A DNA stretch of 64,000 bases, taken from contig OZ026598.1 of the NCBI GenBank assembly GCA_964020085.1, forward strand, positions 12,751,016 to 12,815,015, in the 5' to 3' direction. Each line of letters starts with the position of its first letter. Position 1 is the stretch's first letter. Below are positions 8,022-17,082 of this stretch, in pieces. A model generated the notes under the pieces. The model searched no databases, was not told where the DNA came from, and saw nothing but the letters and a program-made list of their open reading frames with translations. The position numbers and the translations under genes are program-made. Origin of the DNA: Micromussa lordhowensis (lineage: Eukaryota; Cnidaria; Anthozoa; Scleractinia; Lobophylliidae).

Positions 8022-9266
8022 TTAGACAATAACTAATTGATCTCCCACTTTATCAACAACAACATCTTCTTCATAGAGAACAATTGCATGCACTCGGAAA
8101 TCAGCAGCTGCTGCTTGTGAGAGGCGAAATCTTACGTTAAGTTGCTTTGGATCTCTGCTTACCTGTTCTGTTTGATAAGTCAGGTCAAAATATAACATTG
8201 GGTAAAGACTCGAAAAATTAGTGATATTGAGCTGAGTACCTGTATTATAATCATTCTTTTCCCATGAATAATTCATTAAATCATAATAGATTCTTGTTTT
8301 ACTTTCTGTATCATATTCAAGTTCTGGATAGAAGACACCATTACCATATTCAAGACGACATGTGCTAAGATGACTATTATTATTGGCTGCGTTCAGTTTA
8401 AAAGTATCAAAAATATAAGGATTTGCTGACATATCATTGGTCTTAAGTCTCTGGAAGTAGAGGAAAACATGCTGTACTTTATCAATACTAGCTGAGATTC
8501 TGAAATCACCACTGTTTCTAGTAGTATCTGAACTTTGGTACATTTCTTTGAGGTATTTCCATTTACTGGGTTTTTGGTATTCACTGATGAATTTAGACAT
8601 AAGAGCATCTTTTGGTTCTAGTCGGGGTACCCATAGATAAAAACGATCAATTACTAATCTCAATGTATCAACTGCCCCATATAATACTTCAGCGTCCGGT
8701 GTCAGTTCTATTTCAAATTGGAGATCCATTGGAGGTAACAATCGTCCTTCTAATTCTTCGAAAAAAGAATACCTATTTAATGGAATACTTGTATTAACAT
8801 GAGCTCTGTTAGCTGTTAATAAACGCCTACTTTCCAAACCTGTGTTTGTATCATCTGAAGTGGCATCTGTATCTAAATACCATAAACTATTTTTGGCTGT
8901 ACTACGCCCAAAATCATCTGAATATTCTAAAAGATTTTTTGCAAAAGTTACAAGATGAAGATTATCAGTGTCATAGACGATTTTTCCTGCACTCTTTATT
9001 ACCATATGCTTAATTAATGAATGCGATCCATTAATAATTGTTGTTCTGGCGTCTGCATTGTCTCCACCATTTGCTCGAAGGTCTAATCTGAATCGCACTT
9101 CAAAAAAGGCGTTAAACCAATCAAGCATAATACCCCGATCAGTAACATGAAATTTGTATCCTTTCTTATTTTGCTCTTGAGTATTGGCAGGAGCTCTTAT
9201 AGCATCTTGAAGACGAAATTGCACTAGTTCGTTTCTCTGTACGTACTCTGGTGATCTAAATGCCAT
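8022..9266 (-). CDS. Double jelly-roll major capsid protein (hexon-like)
   Basis: At 414 residues, this is the largest structural protein on the minus strand. It is beta-rich with blocks typical of Polinton/adintovirus capsid proteins: an N-terminal FRLQDAIRAP and DRGIMLDWFNAFFEVRFRL, a conserved middle LNRYSFFEELEGRLLPPMD, then LRLVIDRFYLWVPRLEP and a C-terminal YQTEQVSRDPKQLNVRFRL. It lies between the putative ssDNA-binding gene and a basic core protein, with the penton gene beyond, as in other Polintons. It would form the trimeric capsomers of an icosahedral shell. It is shorter than adenovirus hexon because surface loops are small. TATATA abuts the ATG. Confidence 0.8.
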   Translation of the reverse strand: MAFRSPEYVQRNELVQFRLQDAIRAPANTQEQNKKGYKFHVTDRGIMLDWFNAFFEVRFRLDLRANGGDNADARTTIINGSHSLIKHMVIKSAGKIVYDTDNLHLVTFAKNLLEYSDDFGRSTAKNSLWYLDTDATSDDTNTGLESRRLLTANRAHVNTSIPLNRYSFFEELEGRLLPPMDLQFEIELTPDAEVLYGAVDTLRLVIDRFYLWVPRLEPKDALMSKFISEYQKPSKWKYLKEMYQSSDTTRNSGDFRISASIDKVQHVFLYFQRLKTNDMSANPYIFDTFKLNAANNNSHLSTCRLEYGNGVFYPELEYDTESKTRIYYDLMNYSWEKNDYNTGTQLNITNFSSLYPMLYFDLTYQTEQVSRDPKQLNVRFRLSQAAAADFRVHAIVLYEEDVVVDKVGDQLVIV

Positions 9267-9296
9267 TATATATTTTTTATCAGATTTTTTTTTTCT

Positions 9297-9677
9297 TTAA
9301 GAGCGTGCTATTAGATTATTAATCAGTGTATAAACTTCCTCCTGCGTTTTTGGCTTTGCTCTACCTGGCTTTGACTTTGTTGACTTTGTTGACTTTGTCG
9401 CTTTTTTAGACCCTGAGGATAGCCTTTTTCGGATAAGCTCACCAGATCGCTCTATAACTTTATCAGCAGCCTTTTTACCAACTCGTTCTCCCGCATGAGC
9501 GACACCAGCTTGTATTGCTTTTTTAGCAAATGGTTTTAAAACCTGTCCAGTTAAAGCACTAGCTACCTTTTTTAGTGGTTTCATAAGATTATCCACTATA
9601 ATTCCATTGCCACGGTGTTTGTAGACATATCGTCCCATTCTTGGGTGATAAATCTTTTTGAACTCTCTTGACTTCAT
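9297..9677 (-). CDS. Basic core/pX-like protein
   Basis: A 126-residue, very basic protein with a hydrophobic-helical middle (LMKPLKKVASALTGQVLKPF) and a Lys/Ser/Thr repeat tail (KSTKSTKSKPGRAK). Small basic proteins next to the capsid gene in Polintons and adintoviruses are considered DNA-condensing core or pVI/pX-like proteins. It sits 6 bp from the penton-like gene and 30 bp from the capsid gene. TTATAT touches the ATG. The function is by analogy and position. Confidence 0.65.
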   Translation of the reverse strand: MKSREFKKIYHPRMGRYVYKHRGNGIIVDNLMKPLKKVASALTGQVLKPFAKKAIQAGVAHAGERVGKKAADKVIERSGELIRKRLSSGSKKATKSTKSTKSKPGRAKPKTQEEVYTLINNLIARS

Positions 9678-9683
9678 ATATAA

Positions 9684-10451
9684 TTAAAATGGAACTTTTT
9701 TTAAGATTAATGAAAATGCAGTGTCAGCATGATTTAAATAGACTGGTCTTCTTAAGCCATCAGTTACATAGATTCGAACGCTTGAAACTCTTGTTTTATT
9801 GATAGGATTGTATATAACACGACGCGGTTCAAGGGTAAAATTGTAAGAAGGTCTCAGCGTTCCTGTACCAAAACTAAAAACAATATCTGATTCTCTCCCA
9901 TCTACTAATGAATCAGAGACTAAATCACAATGAATATTTAAGACATCTGTATCTTCTGATAGGTTAGGTACTTTGGGGCTAACGTTTCTCTCATCTCTTA
10001 AGATCACCTTATCGAATCCTATTAGTTTACCAAAATTAGATTTACGCAGGTCAAGCTGATAGTTAGCGTCTAAAGTCACTAAGACTCTAAAAGTTGGTTC
10101 ATCAAAAGTCACCGTAATTGGAAATTCTTCATCACCATCACCGCGGACTGTTTTAGTCTTTTCCTTAATGTAATTATCAATATCAGTGTAATCCCAAACT
10201 CCTTTTGGAAAATCAATATCTGTAAATGTTTTCCCACCGTCTTTACTGTAAGCTATCTTTTGATTGCTATAACCAGAATTTATATTTGTCCATGTAAAAG
10301 CCATTGAAATAATTTTATTAAAACCAATATACCAAATCCCATCACTGTGTTCATAGTCCAGCGTTCTAGAAAACCTTGTAGTAAAATCACCAGGTCGATT
10401 ACCAGGTTCACCTTTAACTGCAAAACTGCTTAATGAGATTTCTCTCTCCAT
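9684..10451 (-). CDS. Penton-like minor capsid protein
   Basis: A 255-residue protein with the layout of Polinton penton (single jelly-roll vertex) proteins. An N-terminal arm contains FAVKGEPGNRPGDFTT, followed by beta blocks including FDEPTFRVLVTLDANYQLDL, then FGKLIGFDK, DVLNIHCDLVSDS and a final IRIYVTDGLRRPVYLNH. It would fill the five-fold vertices and anchor the fibres encoded downstream on the other strand. Start and stop leave 6 and 17 bp to its neighbours, consistent with a co-regulated structural block. Confidence 0.75.
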   Translation of the reverse strand: MEREISLSSFAVKGEPGNRPGDFTTRFSRTLDYEHSDGIWYIGFNKIISMAFTWTNINSGYSNQKIAYSKDGGKTFTDIDFPKGVWDYTDIDNYIKEKTKTVRGDGDEEFPITVTFDEPTFRVLVTLDANYQLDLRKSNFGKLIGFDKVILRDERNVSPKVPNLSEDTDVLNIHCDLVSDSLVDGRESDIVFSFGTGTLRPSYNFTLEPRRVIYNPINKTRVSSVRIYVTDGLRRPVYLNHADTAFSLILKKVPF

Positions 10452-10468
10452 ATAAATTAGGAAGTAAT

Positions 10469-11467
10469 TTAATTTACCCCGAAATATTTTTTGACTAACT
10501 TTTGATATTGCGACTTATTGATTGATTTTGTTCTTAATAGAGTGTCTAAGATAGTTTGACCCATATTTCTCATCTTAACACTTGTATTGCCTGCTTCCAT
10601 TTCACCAATAATTAGTGTTAATTTCTTTAGTAATTCTTTAGCATCATTATAGAAATACACACCACTTCCACTGACTCTTTTGGTCCCGTAACCTTTCGTT
10701 GATTTGCTTTTAAATTTATATTGCTTAATATAATCATTAAGCTCTCCTCTAAATCGGTCTGAATTTTGATGTATTCTATCTCTTTCTGCTGCATCAATCT
10801 CACCTTTATTAAATTTTTTAGTAGCGTTTGCTTTAAAAGCAATTACTTGTCTTCTTCTCCTTTCAGCATCTTTTACAACTTTATCTAGATAATTTCGTTG
10901 TTTTGTTGCAGTCATTTCAGGTTCGGCCAGTCTCAGTTCAACATCATCATAGTTGGGAAGTTCCAAATGATCTAAAATCTTATTTGCTTCTCTTTCATCT
11001 TCTTTCCCCTCTCGTGGTGCTTCTATAGCTGGAGGATCTTCATCATATTCGGGTGGTAAAGATTCATCTCCTTCTTCTAGATTCCAAAAACTAGAATCCA
11101 TTTCATATTTTGGTGGCGGCCCTTCAGGCATCTTAGCTATTTGTTTTTCTGTCTGCGGCGCTACGTAATCTTGGAGATCTAATAATCCTTCCACATCCAT
11201 ATCTTCATATGGATCTACTTCTGGTGCATAATCAATTTCATCTGCTTTACCCGCTGGGGCAGGACGTATTCTCATTTGTGGTCTATTCTTAGGCTTTTGT
11301 GCCCTTAAACCCTCTATGATTTCATCAAGTCTAAAAGATTTTGTTATCCTTGCGTCAGAGGTCTTACTCTTTATCTTCTCTTCAGTGATCTCATCATATA
11401 GCTGATTCTTCATCTTTCCAGTCTCTGTCCGCTTCTGAGCTAATCGTTTCCAATTTGACAGACTCAT
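10469..11467 (-). CDS. Acidic virion-associated protein with two PPxY motifs
   Basis: The preferred 332-residue form starts at the ATG (11467) that directly follows TATAAATAT; an in-frame ATG at 11512 would add 15 low-complexity residues. The centre is acidic and proline-rich and carries PPKY (118 to 121) and PPEY (138 to 141), the core of WW-domain-binding late motifs used by adenovirus pVI and retroviral Gag to recruit Nedd4-type ligases. The C-terminal third is basic and helical, with GQTILDTLLRTKSINKSQYQ near the end, a block I associate with cnidarian Polintons. It could be a pIIIa- or pVI-like cement protein; no enzymatic motif is seen. Confidence 0.65.
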   Translation of the reverse strand: MSLSNWKRLAQKRTETGKMKNQLYDEITEEKIKSKTSDARITKSFRLDEIIEGLRAQKPKNRPQMRIRPAPAGKADEIDYAPEVDPYEDMDVEGLLDLQDYVAPQTEKQIAKMPEGPPPKYEMDSSFWNLEEGDESLPPEYDEDPPAIEAPREGKEDEREANKILDHLELPNYDDVELRLAEPEMTATKQRNYLDKVVKDAERRRRQVIAFKANATKKFNKGEIDAAERDRIHQNSDRFRGELNDYIKQYKFKSKSTKGYGTKRVSGSGVYFYNDAKELLKKLTLIIGEMEAGNTSVKMRNMGQTILDTLLRTKSINKSQYQKLVKKYFGVN

Positions 11468-11538
11468 ATATTTATAGAGATTTTTTATATTATGTGATAT
11501 ATTATGCGACATTTATTAAAAAAATATTAATTATATAG
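11468..11538. promoter_or_regulatory. Central divergent promoter between the two gene blocks
   Basis: Seventy-one bases, almost all A/T, separate the leftward structural block from the rightward ATPase/fibre block. TATAAATAT ends at the minus-strand ATG (11467) and TTATATAG ends at the plus-strand ATG (11539). No room exists for a conventional TATA box 30 bp from a distinct leader. Confidence 0.5.
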
Positions 11539-12174
11539 ATGAAAATTCCTAATTATGATTCAGCTTCTAATAATGACCGCAATTTCAAACGACTGCTACC
11601 TTATATGCCTTCAGACACTTTTCGAATGTTAATTTGTGGACCAAGCGGTTGTGGTAAAACTAACGTTCTTATGCATATGCTTTATAATCTACTCTACTAT
11701 GATAAGATTTACTTGTTTTCTAAAAATCTCGAGCAACCGAAGTACAGACAACTATTAGAAACATTTCGACCCATTTCAGAAGAGGCTGGTTATGATGTCA
11801 TAGAAGAGAGTAATGGTGATGTCATTCCTCTGGAAAGCCTAGACCACGATAATCAAAAAATAGTTATCTTTGATGACTTTGCTTGTGAACGAAACCAAAA
11901 ACCTCTCATTGAATATTTTATTGGTGGCCGTCATAAAAATTGCAGTGTAATCTATTTAAGTCAATCTTATTATCTCACTCCCAAAGACATCAGGTTGAAT
12001 TGCTCTCATTTTTGTATTTTTGACTCTCCAAGTAATGCAGAGACAGCAAGAATGTGTAAAGAAGTCAATGTACCTAAGAAGCGATTCGAGAGTGCGACTA
12101 GTGAGCCTTATAGTTTTGCGTACATTGATAAGACTAAAAAGACAATTAGAAAAAATTTCAATGAAAATATATAG
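11539..12174 (+). CDS. Genome-packaging ATPase (FtsK/HerA, A32-like)
   Basis: The 211-residue protein has Walker A GPSGCGKT (34 to 41) and Walker B KIVIFDDF (about 111 to 118), followed by a sensor-like ENQKPLIEYFIGGRHKNCSV-type segment typical of A32-like packaging ATPases. Such enzymes pump the viral genome into preformed capsids. The length is normal for Polinton ATPases (about 200 to 230 residues). It opens the rightward block. Its TAG stop lies inside the TATATAG box of the next small gene. Confidence 0.93.
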   Translation: MKIPNYDSASNNDRNFKRLLPYMPSDTFRMLICGPSGCGKTNVLMHMLYNLLYYDKIYLFSKNLEQPKYRQLLETFRPISEEAGYDVIEESNGDVIPLESLDHDNQKIVIFDDFACERNQKPLIEYFIGGRHKNCSVIYLSQSYYLTPKDIRLNCSHFCIFDSPSNAETARMCKEVNVPKKRFESATSEPYSFAYIDKTKKTIRKNFNENI

Positions 12175-12175
12175 G

Positions 12176-12400
12176 ATGGATAGAATTAGTTTGCCGAGAA
12201 GATTAACAAAAGAAATATATAATGAGTTTAATAAGATAAATTTTTTATTAGAGAATCTTACTAGTAAACTAGAATGTTTAAAAGAAGTTGAAAAAAAATA
12301 CAACGAATCTATTTCTGATGAAATATTATTATTAATTAAAAATCTCAAAATGTTAGATTCTGATTACTTAAGAGATAAAGAAGAAGAAGAAGAAATTTAA
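12176..12400 (+). CDS. Small coiled-coil protein, unknown
   Basis: A 74-residue protein starting one base after the ATPase stop, with ATATATAGG before the ATG. It is helical with heptad-like leucines (INFLLENLTSKLECLKEVEK) and an acidic DKEEEEEI end. An ORF in this frame extends upstream through the ATPase gene, but that part is out-of-frame overlap. Sixteen bases separate it from the fibre gene. Function unknown; it might be an adaptor or trimerisation partner for fibre assembly. Confidence 0.5.
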   Translation: MDRISLPRRLTKEIYNEFNKINFLLENLTSKLECLKEVEKKYNESISDEILLLIKNLKMLDSDYLRDKEEEEEI

Positions 12401-12415
12401 TTTAGTATATTATAT

Positions 12416-15400
12416 ATGGGTTTTAGCAATGGACAACTTGAATCAACATCAGCAACTGGAAGAGGTGAAAAAGGTGATCCTGGTTTACCTGGAATTGGAT
12501 TTAGTCTAACTGATGATGGTAATTTTGACATTGATAGTAAGCGATTAACTGAAGTAGCCCTTCCTATCCATAATAATGATGCAGCAACAAAAGAGTATGT
12601 AGATAGACATATTTCTTCAGGGAGTGTAACAAAAAAATATGTAGATGATGAAAACACTAGACAAGATATTGCTATTAACAGTAAAGCAGAAAAGACTGAT
12701 GTCCTTCTCAGAGATGGGACTCAAAGCATGTTAGATAATCTGAATTTAAATAATCACAATATTATTAATCTCAAAGACGCTAGTGAGAATAATGAGGCTG
12801 TCACTTTCAGTCAATTAAAAAAGATGACTGATCATGTTCAAGTTAATTATCATTTACAACCAAATATGAGATTCTTTAAAAACTACGGGAATAATGCTGA
12901 ATTATCTAAATTACTATTAAGACCAAGATTACCATCAGACCATTTTATGAATAACCATTTTCATGATACAATAAATGTAGTAATAAAAGAAGGGTTTAAT
13001 AGTGGTTTTGGAGGGCAAGCTTGGGCCTCTCTGAAGATGACTAATGACTCATTAACAGCGGGTATTTACACAGTTGTTTTTGAAATATTTAGCTTTGCAG
13101 TTTATTTTTTAACTGATGAAACTTTGATTACACAGGTTAATGGTGATAGTAATTTTAATGTAATAACATTTTCTCACGACTATAATGGACAATATACCAA
13201 AGCTTTTATTCAGTTCAGTAGTAATGGTCAACCTGGTGAAATTACCTTCCAGATTAGATATTATGGTAGTAAATATAACAATAATAGATTAGTTTTTAAC
13301 TTTTATTCAAGAGTAATAGCAGGTAAGCAAAATACTCATTTCAATCACAATCTTTTAAATGTCAAAAGTACTGATTATTCTGGCACTATTTTGTATTTTG
13401 AACCGATTAATATGAATAATCAAAAGATAGTCAATCTCTCCCTTCCAACAGATAATAAAGATGCAGCTAACAAAGAGTATGTTGACGATAGAGACGCTAA
13501 ACAGGATATTGCTATTAATGATTTATCTTCTCGTAAAGCAGACAAAACCTATGTTGATGATAGAGACGGTAAACAAGATATTGCTATTAATGATATATCT
13601 ACTAGAAAAGCAGACAAAACCTATGTTGATGATGAGATTGTTAAGATTGATTTAAGTCACTATTTCAAATTAGATGGTTCTCGTGCAATGACAGGTGATC
13701 TGGACATGAATGATAATCTTATTACTAATTGTGGTCGATTAACAATGGTAGCAGATGGTAATAGCCCAATTAATATGAATAATAGTTATCTTTATGGTTT
13801 ACCAAATCCGCTCAGCGGTGATGATGCTGCAAATAAAACTTATGTTGATAATGCAAACCTTTTGAATTTACCTTTAAATGGTTCCAGACAGATGACTGGA
13901 AATCTCCAAATGGGTGATAATGCTATAACAGGAATTAGGAGTAGTTCAGCAGACGATGCAGTCCTAACAGTTGGTGGCGCCAAGTCCACTTATCTACCGC
14001 TTTTAGGAGATAGAGGTATGGAAGGAGATCTCGATATGGGGGGTAATTCAATTAGAAATATAAAACCTTTTGTTGAAGATGATTCAAGTCAAGCTGCACA
14101 AAATGCTCAATCTAATTATGTTATTAACTTTGGATATTTTCACGGACAGAGAGGAGATCTAAAAAGAGAAATAAATGATGTCTCTGCAGCAGCGCTTAAT
14201 AGAAAAAATCCTGATCCGATGGAAGACGATCTCGATATGGCTAATCATAGCATTATCCGTTTGAAAGATCCAAAGTCATCAGATAGCTTTCACGCTTCCA
14301 CTGTTAACTATGTTAATAGGACAATTAGTGATAATAACGCTGTAATTAACTCTTTGATAGAAGATAAAGTCAGTGAAGCAGAAGCACTTAATATTAAAGC
14401 AAACCGACAAGATAATGAATTCTCTTTTGTTATGGATGATGATTTGTTTAAGGAAGATGATGATGATATTGTCAAAGTAAGAAAAGTCGACAAAGATTAC
14501 TATAATATCAACAAAGCTACTTATCAATTTAAAATTAAGTATGACTCTGCTATCGGTTATTATAGCACCCGATTAACTATTGATTTAAAATCGTTAGATT
14601 TAGGTGAGTATACATTAGCTTTTGAAATGTATTATGGTAATCTAGTAGATCGAAACGAAGTGGTTGTCAACGCAGTATCCGAAACATTAAATGTTTCACG
14701 TAATAATACAAATACTTTTACCGATCACAGTAGAACAATTATCAATTTTCATAAATCTGGAAACATTGGGATTATTGATTTAGATATTGATTTAACTTTA
14801 AAGTATAAGAGTGGTAACACTTATGATGCAGAAACAGGCATCTTTGTAGTTGTTTATGGCGTCAGTGGTCATCAGAATGACGTCGACTCGCGAATTTGGG
14901 ATAGATTCTATACCATCAGAAACAAAATCGTCTATTATGAAGCACCTATAGATATGTCTAATTATCAAATAAAAGGATTAAATGATGGGAATGAAAACGG
15001 TGATGCTGTTAATGTGAAACAACTAAATGAAACAGAAAATAATGTTGTAAAATATGTTGATGGTGAAATTGTAAAAGTAAATAGTGAAATTGCAAAAGAA
15101 AATCCTACTATTAATGAAAATAAAAATGTTATAGAATTAATAGTAAAATATATATTAAGTAATGATTCAAAGATTTCTTTAATAAAAGATTTGTATTTTT
15201 CTGATAGTAATGAAGGTAGAACACCAAATACATATGCGTTTGTAACTACTGGTGATAACACAGGTGATTTTACTTTTTATTATGTCTTCCAGCATAGTGC
15301 AATTACTAATAATGTAATGGCTGTACATTTTGATATTAAGAATACAAGAGGTGTATTTATTTTTGTTGATAAAAGCAAAGTAGTAATTTCACGTAATCCT

Positions 15401-15694
15401 ACAATAGATGAACCATCTTTAAGATCATTTAATATTCCAAATAATTCTTTAGGAAAGCAAGTCCTATTTTGGATTTGGGTAAAAGGCACAGTTATGAATA
15501 TAATTTTTAGTGGAATTAGTGCTCCAATTAATGTGGGTAATGCTTTTGTAGATACTACTATAAGAAGAGTAAATGTAGAAGATAATCCTTTCACTAAAAA
15601 GAGAGGATTAATAACTAAAAATATTTATGATAATACCAGTCAAGCTTATCAGTTAATAAAAGAATTTGAGAAGAGCGAAGGAACTATTATATAA
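12416..15694 (+). CDS. Long fibre-like attachment protein with collagen-like stub
   Basis: At 1,092 residues, the protein starts with MGFSNGQ, shared with the next gene and probably a vertex-anchoring peptide. A short Gly-X-Y stretch follows (GEKGDPGLPG), then many copies of a tail-fibre repeat of the form M-x-G-D-L-D-M-x-x-N-x-I, each followed by DDAxxKxYVD, alternating with larger beta-rich insertions (about residues 160 to 330, 680 to 830 and 870 to 1,060). Such repeats build trimeric beta-helical shafts in phage and viral fibres; the beta-rich blocks are probable receptor-facing domains. The repeat region is closely similar to the fibre gene at the right edge of the window. TATTATAT overlaps the ATG. 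Confidence 0.8.
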   Translation: MGFSNGQLESTSATGRGEKGDPGLPGIGFSLTDDGNFDIDSKRLTEVALPIHNNDAATKEYVDRHISSGSVTKKYVDDENTRQDIAINSKAEKTDVLLRDGTQSMLDNLNLNNHNIINLKDASENNEAVTFSQLKKMTDHVQVNYHLQPNMRFFKNYGNNAELSKLLLRPRLPSDHFMNNHFHDTINVVIKEGFNSGFGGQAWASLKMTNDSLTAGIYTVVFEIFSFAVYFLTDETLITQVNGDSNFNVITFSHDYNGQYTKAFIQFSSNGQPGEITFQIRYYGSKYNNNRLVFNFYSRVIAGKQNTHFNHNLLNVKSTDYSGTILYFEPINMNNQKIVNLSLPTDNKDAANKEYVDDRDAKQDIAINDLSSRKADKTYVDDRDGKQDIAINDISTRKADKTYVDDEIVKIDLSHYFKLDGSRAMTGDLDMNDNLITNCGRLTMVADGNSPINMNNSYLYGLPNPLSGDDAANKTYVDNANLLNLPLNGSRQMTGNLQMGDNAITGIRSSSADDAVLTVGGAKSTYLPLLGDRGMEGDLDMGGNSIRNIKPFVEDDSSQAAQNAQSNYVINFGYFHGQRGDLKREINDVSAAALNRKNPDPMEDDLDMANHSIIRLKDPKSSDSFHASTVNYVNRTISDNNAVINSLIEDKVSEAEALNIKANRQDNEFSFVMDDDLFKEDDDDIVKVRKVDKDYYNINKATYQFKIKYDSAIGYYSTRLTIDLKSLDLGEYTLAFEMYYGNLVDRNEVVVNAVSETLNVSRNNTNTFTDHSRTIINFHKSGNIGIIDLDIDLTLKYKSGNTYDAETGIFVVVYGVSGHQNDVDSRIWDRFYTIRNKIVYYEAPIDMSNYQIKGLNDGNENGDAVNVKQLNETENNVVKYVDGEIVKVNSEIAKENPTINENKNVIELIVKYILSNDSKISLIKDLYFSDSNEGRTPNTYAFVTTGDNTGDFTFYYVFQHSAITNNVMAVHFDIKNTRGVFIFVDKSKVVISRNPTIDEPSLRSFNIPNNSLGKQVLFWIWVKGTVMNIIFSGISAPINVGNAFVDTTIRRVNVEDNPFTKKRGLITKNIYDNTSQAYQLIKEFEKSEGTII

Positions 15695-15714
15695 ATAAAT
15701 ATATATATATATAT

Positions 15715-16451
15715 ATGGGGTTTACTAATGGACAACATGACAAACCTTCAACAACAGGAAAAGTAGAAAAGGTTAAAAAAGGAATAGGTTTAAAATTAAC
15801 TCCAGACAACCATTTCCATTTACAAAACAAGAGATTAACTAACATTTCCGCTCCAATGAATGACCATGATGCAGTGACTAAGAAATTCGTCGCTGATTTA
15901 TTAAAGACAAAAGCGGCTACTACATACGTTAATAACGAACTAGCTAAAAAGACTAACTCATCTGCTTTAAAGGATTACGCTTTAATTACTGATTTAGGAA
16001 CCTTAGCAATCCAATTCAATGATGCATTAAAAGACAAAGTCGATTACAATGATTTAGAGACTAAGACGCAAGATACAAGCAATACATCACCGTCTATGCA
16101 GAAGAGAATGGGCCTCTGATTAAAAGCAGTCTCCAATGGAGTTTCGGTAATGGATGTGAGAGAAATAAGCAATATGGTTGGCCTAGTCCTGTAGACGGTA
16201 AAATAGTTCGTGGCAGCATTTGTGTTTGCGCTGGCAATCATCAAGCATCTGAAGTGATCGTCGGCTTAGTTATCAATGGTGCTGATAAAGATGTAAAAAT
16301 TGCCAAACCTGTCAATGAATGGTCAAATCACACTATTTTCAGCGATCCGATTACGATACGAGCAGGCGACAGGATCAATTTTCGAAGCAAAACATCGAAT
16401 TCATCCGTAACACACGCTATGGTAAACTTATTGATCGAAATTGATATGTAA
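15715..16451 (+). pseudogene. Second, shorter fibre-like gene split by a frameshift
   Basis: The first frame (15,715 to 16,119, 134 codons) begins MGFTNGQ like the long fibre, has one shaft repeat and heptad-like segments, then stops. The next frame opens around 16,070 and runs to the stop at 16,451 with a Gly/Trp-rich head (SSLQWSFGNG, then VNEWSNHTIFSDPI). It has no ATG of its own. The two halves together look like anchor, shaft and head of one short fibre, so one base has been gained or lost near 16,070 to 16,090. ATATATAT overlaps the start. Programmed frameshifting cannot be excluded, but no slippery run is obvious. Confidence 0.7.
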
Positions 16452-16471
16452 TTGCAAGCTGTCTAGATAAT

Positions 16472-16770
16472 ATGCAAATGAGTTTAGGAAACGCGTTTCA
16501 TCCAGACAATAAAAGCTATGGTTGACTAAAATAATTGATGACTCATGCCTACAGGGGATTCCCGGAAACGCGTTTCATCTAGACAATAAAAGCTATTGTT
16601 GTCTATTTTTTTAAACCAATAGAAAGATAGCTACAAACTAAGCTACAAACTCACGAGATAAAAATATTTCTATAATTTTGTAATCTACCTTGAAGTTTGT
16701 AATCACTAAAATAATTGATGACTCATACCTACAGGGGATTCCCGGAAACGCGTTTCATCTAGACATGGTT
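16472..16770 (+). promoter_or_regulatory. Enhancer-like repeats with octamer, AP-1, NF-kB and palindrome motifs
   Basis: Two full and two partial copies of a roughly 75-bp module precede the eIF1-like gene. Full copies carry TGACTCA (16,539 and 16,719; AP-1 consensus), GGGGATTCCC (16,554 and 16,734; NF-kB consensus) and the perfect palindrome GAAACGCGTTTC (16,565 and 16,745; also at 16,488). An ATGCAAAT octamer is at 16,472. Spacing between the three motifs is identical in both full copies. The motifs are seen; their use by host factors is inference. Confidence 0.6.
16614..16700 (+). repeat. Segment shared with second Polinton
   Basis: About 85 bp here closely match 60,421 to 60,500 in the right-hand element (shared AATAGAAAGATAGCTACAAA and ACCTTGAAGTTTGTAAT). 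In the right copy it encodes the end of a 64-residue ORF; here stops interrupt it. It may be a decayed gene tail or a conserved regulatory block, caught between enhancer repeats. Confidence 0.6.
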
Positions 16771-16821
16771 GACTAAAATAATTGATGACTTTTAGAAAAA
16801 TTTATCTTATCCAAAGAATAG

Positions 16822-17082
16822 ATGGATATTAAAAGTTTATCTTCTTTGATAGATGAAAGTAGAAAGTTTATTAAAATTTCTCTTCAAAAGAGGGGAAAAA
16901 AATCAATCACCTCATTTGAAAAGATTGAAGGTTTTAATTTAAAAGATTGGAAGAAAAAGTTAGCGTGTAACGGTTTTATTAGAGACCAAACTGTAAACCT
17001 ACAAGGTGATCAAACTGAAAAAATATATGATGAATTAATCCAAATGGGCTATGATAGTGATCAAATTGTTTTTAATTTATAA
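16822..17082 (+). CDS. Translation initiation factor eIF1/SUI1-like protein
   Basis: An 86-residue protein. Residues about 24 to 86 follow the SUI1 fold pattern: basic KRGKKSIT with a following EKIEGFNLKDWKKKL, the hallmark ACNG, then VNLQGDQTEKIYDEL and a final strand DSDQIVFNL. Cellular eIF1 (about 110 residues) sits near the ribosomal P-site and controls start-codon choice. SUI1 homologues occur in giant viruses, but I know of none as a standard Polinton gene. The N-terminus is shorter than the cellular one. It sits between enhancer-like repeats and a membrane-protein gene. A role in tuning host ribosomes towards short-leader viral mRNAs is inference. Confidence 0.75.
   Translation: MDIKSLSSLIDESRKFIKISLQKRGKKSITSFEKIEGFNLKDWKKKLACNGFIRDQTVNLQGDQTEKIYDELIQMGYDSDQIVFNL

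Noticed and set aside
12416..15694. Phage origin suggested by tail-fibre-like repeats
   Set aside because: The gene shares promoter style, strand block and spacing with Polinton hallmark genes; such repeats occur in Polinton fibres, and no phage genes are present.
16254..16451. Independent small gene with a GTG start
   Set aside because: The frame is open well upstream and continues the head of the short fibre; GTG initiation is unlikely in an animal genome.
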